Source: Neobacillus mesonae (GTDB lineage: Bacteria > Bacillota > Bacilli > Bacillales > Cytobacillaceae). Taken from it: a DNA stretch of 64,000 nt. The translations under genes were made by a program, and so were the position numbers. Below, piece by piece: positions 34,436 to 42,676 of the stretch (its first letter is position 1; every line of letters begins with the position of its first letter). Under the pieces are notes generated by a model. It was not told the origin of the DNA, searched no databases, and worked only from the letters and a program-made list of their open reading frames with translations. The stretch lies in NCBI RefSeq assembly GCF_001636315.1, contig NZ_KV440949.1:5102084-5166083 (forward strand). Reading direction: 5' to 3'.

Positions 34436-35083
34436 TTGAAAGTATTTGTAAAGAGAGCTCCCTATTTATTATTTTTACTGATTATGCCAGTACTTGGCGG
34501 GCTTTACCAGCTGTTAAATGAACGTTCCCATAAAGCGGTGGATTTCATTTCTCCGCTCGACCAAGCGATTCCTTTTGTAGCGGTGTTTATTATTCCTTAT
34601 ATACTCTGGTATGCCTATATTTTTTGCTACTTGGTATACTTTTGCTTTAAGGATCCGAAAGTATACCTGAAGACTTTGTCGCTGATTGTCGTTGGCGAGC
34701 TGATCTGCTTCGCCATCTATTTCTTTTTTCAAACAACTGTCCCAAGACCGGCAGTTAACGACGATGGATTCATGTCTATGCTCGTTCAGTGGATTTATGC
34801 CAATGATGAACCATATAATTGTTTCCCAAGCATTCACGTCTTAACAACATTTGCCATCATGCTGGCATCGCTTCATATTAAAAATAAACATATCGTAAAT
34901 AATTTGCTGATTCATATCGGCGGCAGTCTTATTATCATTTCTACGCTATTTGTCAAACAGCATGTTGTGTTTGACATGATTGGTTCGATGTTTCTTGTGG
35001 CGTTTCTATACGGATTCACGTTTGAATTACTATCACTTCGTGTACCGAATAAGTCGGAAAGCGTATATGTGAAGAATAAATAA
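34436..35083 (+). CDS. PAP2 family phosphatase
   Basis: A 215-residue membrane phosphatase with about six helices. The PAP2 motifs are partly degenerate: TVPRPAV, FPSIHVLTT (PSxH) and FVKQHVVFDMI (HxxxD). It resembles the inositol-phosphorylceramide-synthase-like or undecaprenyl-pyrophosphate phosphatase-like PAP2 branch. Start TTG 34436 after GGGAGGGGAG. It follows the NMO gene by 53 bp and may be cotranscribed. Confidence 0.85.
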   Translation: MKVFVKRAPYLLFLLIMPVLGGLYQLLNERSHKAVDFISPLDQAIPFVAVFIIPYILWYAYIFCYLVYFCFKDPKVYLKTLSLIVVGELICFAIYFFFQTTVPRPAVNDDGFMSMLVQWIYANDEPYNCFPSIHVLTTFAIMLASLHIKNKHIVNNLLIHIGGSLIIISTLFVKQHVVFDMIGSMFLVAFLYGFTFELLSLRVPNKSESVYVKNK

Positions 35084-35111
35084 GAACTAAGGATTTGATT
35101 GTTCAGCACCT

Positions 35112-35141
35112 AGGCACAAGCTAAAAAGTTTGTGTCTTTTT
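35112..35141 (+). terminator. Rho-independent terminator
   Basis: GGCACAAGC and GTTTGTGTC (with wobble pairs) followed by TTTTTGG, after the PAP2 gene. Confidence 0.65.
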
Positions 35142-35298
35142 GGTGTCTAAAAAATATAAATTTCGCTCCTTAATGACAAACATTCCAAAAGTTTCGAATA
35201 AAATGCAATCCCAAATAATACGATTTACTAAAGAAGCCGTATGGAACGTAAGCAAATAGAATGAAGCGAAAATCAGGACTACATACAAGGAGGGTGCC

Positions 35299-36021
35299 GT
35301 GATTACGATTAAAAACCTAGTGAAATCGTTTGGTTCACAAACAGTTTTACAGGGAATCGACCTAACTGTATCGGAGAAAGAAGTTGTTGTCATTATTGGA
35401 GCAAGCGGGTCTGGAAAAAGTACATTACTTCGCTGTATAAATTTTCTTGAAATGTTTGATGAAGGCGAAATCTTGATTCAAGATCGGAGAATTATTCCTA
35501 AAGAAACAAATTTAAACAAAGTCCGGGAGGAGGTCGGCATGGTGTTTCAGCATTTCAACCTTTTTCCGCATAAAAATGTGTTGGAAAATATTATTGAAGC
35601 GCCGGTTCATGTCAAGAAGGTGGACAAGGCCCAAGCAACGGAAAAAGCCCTTCAATTATTGGAAAAGGTCGGGCTCCGTGATAAGGCAAATGCCTACCCG
35701 GAAAACTTATCCGGCGGGCAAAAGCAACGGGTAGCCATCGCCAGAGCCCTTGCGATGGAACCGCGAATTATGCTTTTTGACGAACCCACCTCTGCTCTTG
35801 ACCCGGAACTAGTCGGTGAGGTGCTTCAGGTTATGAAGCAGCTGGCGAAGGAGGGGATGACAATGGTCGTTGTTACACATGAGATGGGCTTTGCCCGCGA
35901 AGTTGCCGACAGGGTTGTCTTTATGGGGGATGGAAAGATATTAGAAGAAGGCCCGCCGAAACAATTTTTCACCAATCCGCAGCATGATAAGGCAAGGCAG
36001 TTTTTAAACAGAGTGCTTTAA
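35299..36021 (+). CDS. polar amino acid ABC transporter ATPase (GlnQ-like)
   Basis: A 240-residue ATPase with Walker A GASGSGKST, signature LSGGQKQR, Walker B IMLFDEPTSALD and VTHEMGFA, all typical of the GlnQ/ArtP/TcyC group. GTG 35299 follows AAGGAGGGTGCC. It is first in an ATPase-binding protein-permease operon for a polar amino acid or cystine. Confidence 0.92.
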   Translation: MITIKNLVKSFGSQTVLQGIDLTVSEKEVVVIIGASGSGKSTLLRCINFLEMFDEGEILIQDRRIIPKETNLNKVREEVGMVFQHFNLFPHKNVLENIIEAPVHVKKVDKAQATEKALQLLEKVGLRDKANAYPENLSGGQKQRVAIARALAMEPRIMLFDEPTSALDPELVGEVLQVMKQLAKEGMTMVVVTHEMGFAREVADRVVFMGDGKILEEGPPKQFFTNPQHDKARQFLNRVL

Positions 36022-36046
36022 AAAACACATAGGGGGATGATGGAAC

Positions 36047-36835
36047 TTGAATAGAATGTGGAAGTCGGGAATATTGGCGGCTTTGTTAATATTGTCCTTG
36101 GTACTTAGTGCCTGCGGGCAGGATAAAGACAAGGATTCAGGAAAAGCAGCAAATCAAAAGGAATTTCATTATGCAATGAGCGGACTGTATAAACCATTTA
36201 ATTTCAAAGATGATGGAAAGTTAAAGGGGTTTGATGTCGAGATTGGTGAGGCGCTAGCCAAGAAAATGGGGATGAAGCCGGTGGCGGTGACAAACCCATG
36301 GGAAACATTAATCCAAGGCTTACAGGCGAAAAAATTCGATGCCATTATTGGCAGTATGACGATTACGGAAGAGCGGCTTAAATCGGTTAATTTCACCGAA
36401 CCATATTACCGCTCAGGTGCCCAAATCTTTGTTGCCGAAAACAACAATGATATTACTGGACCTGGAGATTTAAAGGGGAAGAAGATTGGGGTAGTCAAGG
36501 CCAGTACGTATAAAGAGTTGGCTTTGAAAAATACAGATAAGGCAAATATCGTCGAATATGACAGTGATATTACGGCGTTAATGGACTTGCCTACAGGAAG
36601 ATTAGATGCTGTCATCACTGACCAAATGGTGGGACTTCCGATCATAAAAGAGGGCGCCATCAAAATTAAGGATGTTGGCGAGCCAATGACACATGATGAT
36701 CAAGGTATTGCTGTCCGCAAAGATGATCATGAAATGTTGAAACAATTAAACAAAGCTCTTGATGAAATTATTAAAGACGGAACATACGAAGAAATTGGTA
36801 AAAAGTGGTTTGGGCGCAATATCTTAGGAGAGTAA
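36047..36835 (+). CDS. amino acid ABC transporter substrate-binding lipoprotein
   Basis: A 262-residue family-3 solute-binding protein. The lipoprotein signal ends LSACG (about residue 24). FHYAMSGLYKPFNFKDDGKL and GFDVEIGEALAKKMG are the ligand-domain signature, and PWETLIQGLQAKKFDAIIGS follows. TTG 36047 is the start. The ligand is probably a polar amino acid or a cystine-type compound. The downstream hairpin at 36845 separates it from the permease gene. Confidence 0.9.
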   Translation: MNRMWKSGILAALLILSLVLSACGQDKDKDSGKAANQKEFHYAMSGLYKPFNFKDDGKLKGFDVEIGEALAKKMGMKPVAVTNPWETLIQGLQAKKFDAIIGSMTITEERLKSVNFTEPYYRSGAQIFVAENNNDITGPGDLKGKKIGVVKASTYKELALKNTDKANIVEYDSDITALMDLPTGRLDAVITDQMVGLPIIKEGAIKIKDVGEPMTHDDQGIAVRKDDHEMLKQLNKALDEIIKDGTYEEIGKKWFGRNILGE

Positions 36836-36844
36836 GAGTTTCAT

Positions 36845-36873
36845 ATGGGTGTCGTCTTATGTATGACACCCAT
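36845..36873 (+). promoter_or_regulatory. intercistronic hairpin between binding-protein and permease genes
   Basis: ATGGGTGTC and GACACCCAT form a perfect 9-bp stem with an 11-nt loop, with no T run. Such hairpins often protect the binding-protein mRNA and lower permease expression. Confidence 0.6.
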
Positions 36874-36893
36874 TCCATATTTTAATAGGGAAG

Positions 36894-37556
36894 GTGATTC
36901 TTATCCTTGATATTTTTCTTAACACATTAGATGTCTTTCCTCGCGCTGCATTGCTAACCTTACAATTAACACTGACTTCATTATTAATCGGAAGTATGAT
37001 TGGACTTATTATCGCTTTTTTCCGGATCTCTTCAAAAAAATTATTAAATTATATCGCGACCGTATATATCGGCCTTATCCGCGGCACCCCCTTAATTGTC
37101 CAAATTGCCATTCTTTATTTTGGAATTGCTTCAGTTGTTACATTTTCGCAATTTTGGGCAGGTGCCTTAGCTTTAGCGATTCATAACGGTGCCTATATTG
37201 CTGAAATTTTTCGTGGCGCAATCCAATCCATTGACCGCGGGCAGATGGAAGCCGCGCGTTCTCTTGGAATGAGTTATCGGCTTGCGATGCGGCGAGTTAT
37301 ATTGCCTCAAGCGTTCAAGTTTTCTATTCCGCCGCTAGGTAATCAATTTATAATTGGACTCAAGGATTCCTCTTTAGTTGCCTATGTAGGAATGGCCGAG
37401 CTTTGGGGTTCGGGGTTAAGTGAGGCCGCCTCGAATTATCGACAGCTGGAATCCTACATTGTGGTAGGTTTTTATTATTTGGCTCTCGTCATGCTGTTTT
37501 CTTTCTTGTTGAAAAAATTAGAAAAGCGCATGAGTTTGGATTCAAAAACTGTGTGA
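36894..37556 (+). CDS. amino acid ABC transporter permease
   Basis: A 220-residue HisM/GlnP-type permease with about five helices and the EAA loop EAARSLGMSYRLAMRRVILP. It pairs with the GlnQ-like ATPase two genes upstream. Translation probably starts at GTG 36894, where the AGGGAAG site is unusually close; no better start codon is available, so weak initiation may lower its level relative to the binding protein. Confidence 0.9.
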   Translation: MILILDIFLNTLDVFPRAALLTLQLTLTSLLIGSMIGLIIAFFRISSKKLLNYIATVYIGLIRGTPLIVQIAILYFGIASVVTFSQFWAGALALAIHNGAYIAEIFRGAIQSIDRGQMEAARSLGMSYRLAMRRVILPQAFKFSIPPLGNQFIIGLKDSSLVAYVGMAELWGSGLSEAASNYRQLESYIVVGFYYLALVMLFSFLLKKLEKRMSLDSKTV

Positions 37557-37595
37557 AAAAAGGTCAGATTCCGATGAAACGGATCTGACCTTTTT
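37557..37595. terminator. bidirectional terminator
   Basis: AAAAAGGTCAGAT and ATCTGACCTTTTT between the convergent permease and dsdA genes. Confidence 0.9.
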
Positions 37596-37597
37596 AA

Positions 37598-38929
37598 TTA
37601 GCCTTTTTGATAAAAGTTGTCCATCTCGTCTTTCGGCACCATACTGCCGCCTGTCGCCCAAACGATATGGGTTCCTTTAGCCGCTATGTTTAAAAGCTGG
37701 TGCTTTTGCAAATAGTCGGTGCCTTCCTTACATAATTTCACCGGGCCGACCATTCCTGCAAGGGCAGAGGGCTCAAGATAAATATTTTCTGTATCCGCCA
37801 GGTTCTTTAAAAGCTTATACATTTGTTCATCGCTGATCGTATAATTCCCGCTTAAGAATGGTTCTAAGACTTTGCCGACAAAACCGGACGGCCTGCCAAC
37901 CGCCAGTCCATCTGCAGCGGTTTTATTGTCGATTCCAAGATCCTGGACAGCGATTTTGTCATGCAGGCCGGTCATTAAGCCGAGCAGCATGCAAGGGGAG
38001 TGGGTCGGTTCTGCAAAGAAACAATGTACATGATCATGAAATATCAGCTTAAGTCCAAAAGCGACACCTCCAGGTCCGCCGCCGACACCGCAAGGCAGGT
38101 ACACAAATAAAGGATGTTCCTCATCGACTGTGACTCCTGATTGATCCAGTTGTTTTTTCAGGCGAATGGCTGCCACCGCATAGCCTAAAAACAGGTCACG
38201 GGAATTTTCGTCATCAATAAAATGGCATGCCGGGTCAGCCTCCGCTTGTCGTCTTCCTTCCTCGACTGCCTTGCTGTAATCCGAGGCATATTCGATTACT
38301 TTGACGTTTTTACTGCGAAGTAGATCTTTCTTCCACTGTTTAGCATCCGCCGACATATGTACAGTGACTTTAAAGCCTAATTTTGCACTCATAATCCCAA
38401 TGCTGAGGCCTAAATTTCCAGTTGACCCTACTGCAATGGCATATTGGGAGAAGAATGTGCGAAACTCATCGCTTGCTAAGATAGAATAATCATCTTCTAT
38501 TTTGAGCATTTGGTGATTAATTGCTAATTCTTCCGCTTTTTTAAGGACTTCATAAATACCCCCGCGTGCTTTAATCGATCCCGAGATTGGCAGGTGACTG
38601 TCACATTTTAACCAGAGTTCGCCTAAAATCTCCTGCTTATAAACCTGTACCAGGTTTTCCTGCATTTTTGGAATTTTAACCAATGGTGATTCAATAATCC
38701 CTTTCGTTTCTTGTGTTTCCGGAAAAACCTTTGCAATATAAGGCGCAAACCTTTCCAGTCTGGCTTCTGCCTCCAAAACATCGTTTAGTGTCAGCGGACA
38801 GTTTACGATTGCTGTCTTGAAGGACTGAAGATTTGGATTAAGCCAAAAAGTTTCTTCTAAGGATACGAGTTTATCTGTTAGCGGATGTTGGTGATTTTTC
38901 AGCCATGTCTTTACTTCATCGTTATTCAT
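37598..38929 (-). CDS. dsdA: D-serine ammonia-lyase
   Basis: A 443-residue fold-II PLP enzyme that deaminates D-serine to pyruvate and ammonia, protecting the cell from this inhibitor. The PLP lysine lies in SGSIKARGG, the phosphate loop is PCGVGGGPGG, and VGSTGNLGLSIG is conserved. Length and sequence match DsdA rather than threonine deaminase. ATG 38929 follows GGAGGTTTCAAT. It is monocistronic; no DsdC-type regulator or D-serine permease is adjacent. Confidence 0.93.
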   Translation of the reverse strand: MNNDEVKTWLKNHQHPLTDKLVSLEETFWLNPNLQSFKTAIVNCPLTLNDVLEAEARLERFAPYIAKVFPETQETKGIIESPLVKIPKMQENLVQVYKQEILGELWLKCDSHLPISGSIKARGGIYEVLKKAEELAINHQMLKIEDDYSILASDEFRTFFSQYAIAVGSTGNLGLSIGIMSAKLGFKVTVHMSADAKQWKKDLLRSKNVKVIEYASDYSKAVEEGRRQAEADPACHFIDDENSRDLFLGYAVAAIRLKKQLDQSGVTVDEEHPLFVYLPCGVGGGPGGVAFGLKLIFHDHVHCFFAEPTHSPCMLLGLMTGLHDKIAVQDLGIDNKTAADGLAVGRPSGFVGKVLEPFLSGNYTISDEQMYKLLKNLADTENIYLEPSALAGMVGPVKLCKEGTDYLQKHQLLNIAAKGTHIVWATGGSMVPKDEMDNFYQKG

Positions 38930-38985
38930 ATTGAAACCTCCAGTGTAAGTTAAGACAAGTTTATCATATAGTTATTCAAATTTTT

Positions 38986-39024
38986 CAAAAAAAGCAGCCA
39001 TGTTTTAGTCCATGGCTGCTTTCC
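38986..39024 (-). terminator. terminator of the yjcZ-like gene
   Basis: On the minus strand AAAGCAGCCATG and CATGGCTGC followed by seven T. Confidence 0.9.
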
Positions 39025-39044
39025 CAAGAATAAACTGTTAGATC

Positions 39045-39149
39045 CTAGTAATACAATCCGCCCATGAAGCTTGCGCCCACGATGATTAGCAGAATGAATA
39101 GAACAACAATAAGAGCAAATCCTGCTCCGCCTCCGTATCCGCCACTCAT
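39045..39149 (-). CDS. YjcZ family sporulation peptide
   Basis: A 34-residue peptide: MSGGYGGGAGFALIVVLFIL at the start, then a hydrophobic helix and a GGLYY end. This Gly-rich head plus single helix is the YjcZ/CmpA-like family of small sporulation membrane peptides. GGAGGTGAAAAAT precedes the ATG. Very short, so not seen by ordinary ORF length cut-offs. Confidence 0.88.
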   Translation of the reverse strand: MSGGYGGGAGFALIVVLFILLIIVGASFMGGLYY

Positions 39150-39247
39150 ATTTTTCACCTCCATACACTTTACTTACAGCGTATGTCGGTAGAATTTATG
39201 AGTATAGACAAACATGTAATTTTCGGCTATTTTTTTATCAGGTTATC

Positions 39248-39580
39248 TTACCTGCTTTCGTGTATATTATGACTTTCGTGTCGATCGTGACTTTCGTGTC
39301 TTTCATGCCTTTCACTGGATTCCTCAAATTCTTCACCCATTGGCATGAAACCGAATGGTCCCATAGGTCGTCTGCGTTCAGCGCGGCGGATCGCTATCAC
39401 TTCCTCTATACGAATAAATAATTTGAACGGGCGCCCTCCTAAGCGATGATCTTCCAGAACTAGCACATCTGTTCCAACACTAAGAAGCTTACCTTCAAAA
39501 TTGCCTTGTCTGGTTATAACCACCACTTCACGATGCAAAAGTTCAACCGCAGCTTGATGGAACGTTTTTTCATCCTTCAT
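39248..39580 (-). CDS. DUF2642 domain protein, spore-coat type
   Basis: A 110-residue protein. Residues ~10-65 form an Sm-like small beta-barrel (VVVITRQGNFEGKLLSVGTD, then VLVLEDHRLGG) as in DUF2642 proteins found in spore coats. The C-terminal 25 residues are a His/Glu/Ser/Arg low-complexity tail with repeated RHESH-type units, mirrored in DNA by repeated GACTTTCGTGTC. Function unknown. ATG 39580 follows GAGGAGGGGATGG. Confidence 0.75.
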   Translation of the reverse strand: MKDEKTFHQAAVELLHREVVVITRQGNFEGKLLSVGTDVLVLEDHRLGGRPFKLFIRIEEVIAIRRAERRRPMGPFGFMPMGEEFEESSERHERHESHDRHESHNIHESR

Positions 39581-39671
39581 TTACCATCCCCTCCTCTCAG
39601 AAATAGTAAATGCAAAACTTAAGAAAATGGGAGTGTTTTTGCCATTAAATTTTAAAAATTTGGCTTGTTTT

Positions 39672-39713
39672 AAAATAAAAAAGCAAGAGCAAACTTTTTC
39701 AGTGCTCTTGCTT
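39672..39713 (-). terminator. terminator of the YugN-like gene
   Basis: On the minus strand AAGCAAGAGCA and TGCTCTTGCTT followed by TTTTTATTTTA. Confidence 0.9.
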
Positions 39714-39719
39714 AATGAA

Positions 39720-40148
39720 CTAGGAGCTAAGTAATCCGGTCATAGAATTCAAAATTCGTTCAACCGTTTCTTTACCTGCTTGTTCCCATCTGCTTTTATC
39801 ATAAATATATCCATCCTGGTCCACTGGATCTTGAAATTGAGCAAGTCCGGTTGTGGCGGTCACAAATGAATTTTCATCGTGGTCCAGTCCTACATTTACG
39901 ACGTGTTTAATGACGAATGGTGCGCCAAATTCGATTTGCGCACTAGAATGGTCCAATTCCCCATCTACGACATAAATCGGAACACGCAAATAGATGGATT
40001 CCCCGCCATCCCGCCATAAAAGGGCATCAAATTTTCCTTGATGGTAATCAAAATTACTGCAAAAACTACAGCCGAAGGAATCAAATACACTTCGCGCTGC
40101 CCCAAAATTAGCTTGTTTCCCTTCAATAGGCGTTTGTAATAAAATCAT
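39720..40148 (-). CDS. YugN-like family protein
   Basis: A 142-residue soluble protein. SIYLRVPIYVVDGELDHSSA and the later VNVGLDHDENSF resemble the YugN-like family of Bacillus. The CSFCSN pair of cysteines (residues ~27-30) is notable but not obviously conserved in the family. Function unknown. Monocistronic. Confidence 0.72.
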   Translation of the reverse strand: MILLQTPIEGKQANFGAARSVFDSFGCSFCSNFDYHQGKFDALLWRDGGESIYLRVPIYVVDGELDHSSAQIEFGAPFVIKHVVNVGLDHDENSFVTATTGLAQFQDPVDQDGYIYDKSRWEQAGKETVERILNSMTGLLSS

Positions 40149-40288
40149 TACGATTCACTCCTGTATTTAGTCTGGTACTATTATTTACCAAAATATAATT
40201 CCCATACAGGTCTAATGGATGTCTTTTAAAAAAGGTCGAATAACTTTCCAACGATAACGAATCCTATTTAACAGAGGGGGTGAACAAC

Positions 40289-40456
40289 TTGAAGGAAAAG
40301 AATAATAATAACTCAAAAGCTAAAGCCGTCTATCAATCTGGTTCAGGCTCGGAATATCATGAAGAACACGCTGGAAATGTTACTGGATATGGAGAAATAG
40401 ACCCAAATGCAGAGGGATTAACTAATATGAAGGACAAAAATTCCTCCTCCTCTTAA
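40289..40456 (+). CDS. small hydrophilic protein, 55 residues, possibly spore-associated
   Basis: TTG 40289 follows GAGGGGGTGA and opens 55 codons: MKEKNNNNSKAKAVYQSGSG at the start, a His/Glu/Gly middle and KDKNSSSS at the end. Composition (Asn, Ser, Lys, Gly, no hydrophobic core) resembles small acid-soluble or YozQ-type spore proteins. It lies just before splA-splB. I do not assign a family. Confidence 0.62.
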   Translation: MKEKNNNNSKAKAVYQSGSGSEYHEEHAGNVTGYGEIDPNAEGLTNMKDKNSSSS

Positions 40457-40535
40457 TTTTTACGCCCTTTTGCGGCGTTTTTTCTTTGTGTTAAAGGTAC
40501 TGTTTTTTCCAAAATACGCTAGGATGGTGAAGATC

Positions 40536-40781
40536 ATGGAAGTAAACAACAATGGCACTCCCTACAATCCGGGAGATATTGTTTATGTTTTTTATCGCAA
40601 CCCACATACACAGGATGTGGCCAACGTTCAATCAGCCGCAGTTGTGAATCATCCGGATCAGCCGGATCAATTGGCATTATTTTTATATGAGACCTATTAT
40701 CCATTGACAAATGATACAGCTGTTTATGCTAGTGAGGCTGACGCTATTCAGGCTTACGAGCATTATTTCGGTGAGTTTTAA
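40536..40781 (+). CDS. splA: SplA, regulator of spore photoproduct lyase
   Basis: An 81-residue protein matching SplA: YNPGDIVYVFYRNPHTQDVA, LALFLYETYYPL and a C-terminal EAD-IQAYEHYF. In B. subtilis, SplA is a TRAP-like negative regulator of splB. ATG 40536 follows AGGATGGTGA; the open frame back to 40470 lacks a site. splB starts 16 bp after its stop, so the two form an operon, expected to be forespore-specific. Confidence 0.88.
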   Translation: MEVNNNGTPYNPGDIVYVFYRNPHTQDVANVQSAAVVNHPDQPDQLALFLYETYYPLTNDTAVYASEADAIQAYEHYFGEF

Positions 40782-40797
40782 TGGAGGAATGTCTTTC

Positions 40798-41823
40798 ATG
40801 AAACCATTTATACCTCAACTCGTATACTTTGAACCGAAAGCTTTAGAATATCCGCTCGGTGCCGAACTTAAAGAAAAGTTTGAAAAAATGGATGTGGAAA
40901 TTCGTTATACAACATCCCATAATCAAGTAAGAAACCTGCCAGGGGAAAATGATTTTCAGAGGTACCGGATTGCCAAGTCCACTTTAGTCGTGGGTATAAG
41001 AAAAACGCTAAAATTTGATACCTCAAAGCCATCCGCAGAATATGCGATTCCGTTTGCGACCGGATGTATGGGGCATTGTCATTATTGTTATTTACAAACG
41101 ACGATGGGAACAAAGCCATATATACGAACGTATGTGAATGTGGATGAAATTTTGGAAGCGGCTGATCAATACATGGAAGAACGAGCTCCCGAAATCACGA
41201 GATTTGAAGCCTCCTGTACCTCGGATATTGTTGGGATTGATCATTTGACACATTCGTTAAAGCGGGCAATCGAACATTTTGGGAAAACAGATCTGGGCAG
41301 GCTCCGATTTGTTACCAAATTTCATCATGTAGATCATTTATTAGATGCCAAACACAACGGGAGAACAAGGTTCCGCTTTAGCGTTAATGCAGACTATGTT
41401 ATTAAAAATTTTGAACCTGGTACATCACCATTGGCTAAACGGATTGAAGCAGCTGGGAAAGTGGCGAGGGCAGGGTATCCATTAGGGTTTATTGTCGCGC
41501 CAATTTATTTGCATGAGGGATGGGAAGAGGGCTATTATCATCTATTTGAGCGTCTGGATGCTGAACTGCCGATGGATGTCCGTAATGATATTACATTTGA
41601 ATTTATCCAGCATCGCTTTACCAAACCAGCGAAAAAGGTAATTGAAAAGAACTATCCCATGACTAAATTGGAATTAGATGAAACAGCAAGGAGATACAAA
41701 TGGGGAAAGTATGGAATCGGCAAATATATTTATCAAAAAGAGGAAGAAGAGGATATCAAACAACATCTTCATTCTTACATGGAAAAGTTCTTTCCAAAGG
41801 CTAAATTGGAGTACTTTACGTAA
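40798..41823 (+). CDS. splB: spore photoproduct lyase
   Basis: A 341-residue radical-SAM enzyme that repairs the thymine dimer 5-thyminyl-5,6-dihydrothymine on germination. The cluster-binding CMGHCHYCY is at about residue 90, and the hydrogen-donor Cys is in FEASCTSDIVG. The start is ATG 40798 with GGAGG 10 bp upstream; an upstream ATG at 40789 is too close to that site. It is second in the splAB operon. A terminator follows. Confidence 0.95.
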   Translation: MKPFIPQLVYFEPKALEYPLGAELKEKFEKMDVEIRYTTSHNQVRNLPGENDFQRYRIAKSTLVVGIRKTLKFDTSKPSAEYAIPFATGCMGHCHYCYLQTTMGTKPYIRTYVNVDEILEAADQYMEERAPEITRFEASCTSDIVGIDHLTHSLKRAIEHFGKTDLGRLRFVTKFHHVDHLLDAKHNGRTRFRFSVNADYVIKNFEPGTSPLAKRIEAAGKVARAGYPLGFIVAPIYLHEGWEEGYYHLFERLDAELPMDVRNDITFEFIQHRFTKPAKKVIEKNYPMTKLELDETARRYKWGKYGIGKYIYQKEEEEDIKQHLHSYMEKFFPKAKLEYFT

Positions 41824-41833
41824 ATCACCGATG

Positions 41834-41875
41834 AACACACGATCTTTCAGATGAAAAATTGTGTGTTTATTTTCT
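41834..41875 (+). terminator. terminator of splAB
   Basis: AACACACGAT and ATTGTGTGTT followed by TATTTTCT. Confidence 0.75.
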
Positions 41876-41934
41876 CTTAAAGATACTTAATAATATGGAT
41901 CTTTATTAATAAAGAGAGGCTTTTACTTTTTTTA

Positions 41935-41963
41935 TTGACAATATACCTATCTGGGTATATCAT
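41935..41963 (+). promoter_or_regulatory. promoter with CsoR/CstR-like operator in its spacer (site 1)
   Basis: TTGACA (41935-41940), a 17-bp spacer and TATCAT (41958-41963). The spacer is filled by ATATACC-N6-GGTATAT (41941-41960), a perfect 7-bp inverted repeat. The core ATACC-N6-GGTAT recurs at 42022, 42653, 45621 and 46584, always next to sulfur-handling genes. Confidence 0.75.
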
Positions 41964-42021
41964 AAGTGTTGTTCGAGGTTTTACTATACAATTCCTCAGA
42001 TAAATTTTTTTAATGTTAACA

Positions 42022-42037
42022 ATACCCTCGTGGGTAT
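42022..42037 (+). promoter_or_regulatory. CsoR/CstR-like operator (site 2)
   Basis: ATACCCTCGTGGGTAT, a perfect 6-bp inverted repeat with a 4-bp centre, 17 bp before the TusA-rhodanese start. Confidence 0.7.
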
Positions 42038-42054
42038 ATAAATAGGAGGAAAAA

Positions 42055-42630
42055 ATGAAGAACATAGAAGCAAATGTAGTATTAGATGCAAAAGGTTTGT
42101 CTTGTCCAATGCCAATCGTGAAAACAAAAAGGGCAATGGATCTTCTCGAATCAGGTCAAGTATTAGAAGTTCAGGCTACAGATAAAGGCTCAAAAGCTGA
42201 CATTAAAGCATGGGCTGACAGTACAGGAAATCAATATTTAGGAATCATTGAGGAAGGCGAGGTGTTGAAGCATTATCTTCGTAAATCCTCAAACGAAGAA
42301 ACAAATGACAAGAAACACCCTAATATGATCAATAATGAAGAGTTTGAAAAAAAGCTGGAAGAAAATGATAACATCGTGGTTCTGGATGTTAGGGAAACAG
42401 CGGAATTTGCTTTTAATCATATACCTAGTGCTATCTCAATACCATTAGGTGAATTAGAACAGCGAATTGGCGAATTAAATAAAGATGCTGAAATCTATGT
42501 CATCTGCCGTACAGGTAACCGTAGTGATTTAGCGGCACAAAAATTAGCGGATAATGGATGTACAAATGTAATCAATGTGGTGCCAGGTATGAGCCAATGG
42601 ACTGGTAAGACAAAAGGGATTGATCAATAA
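42055..42630 (+). CDS. TusA-rhodanese fusion sulfurtransferase
   Basis: A 191-residue two-domain protein. Residues ~7-80 are a TusA-like domain with the sulfur-carrying Cys in LSCPMPIVK; residues ~92-188 are a rhodanese domain with the active Cys in VICRTGNRS. It should accept sulfane sulfur (persulfide) and pass it between partners in the cytoplasm. It heads a cluster of persulfide-handling genes and is flanked by operator-like sites. In staphylococci the equivalent CstA carries TusA and rhodanese domains under CstR control, which supports the regulon inference. Confidence 0.9.
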   Translation: MKNIEANVVLDAKGLSCPMPIVKTKRAMDLLESGQVLEVQATDKGSKADIKAWADSTGNQYLGIIEEGEVLKHYLRKSSNEETNDKKHPNMINNEEFEKKLEENDNIVVLDVRETAEFAFNHIPSAISIPLGELEQRIGELNKDAEIYVICRTGNRSDLAAQKLADNGCTNVINVVPGMSQWTGKTKGIDQ

Positions 42631-42652
42631 CCAATTTTTTTTAACAAAAATA

Positions 42653-42668
42653 ATACCATAGGGGGTAA
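42653..42668 (+). promoter_or_regulatory. CsoR/CstR-like operator (site 3)
   Basis: ATACCATAGGGGGTAA, one mismatch from ATACC-N6-GGTAT, overlapping the leader and ribosome-binding area of the rhodanese-MBL gene. Confidence 0.5.
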
Positions 42669-42676
42669 AGTGGAAA

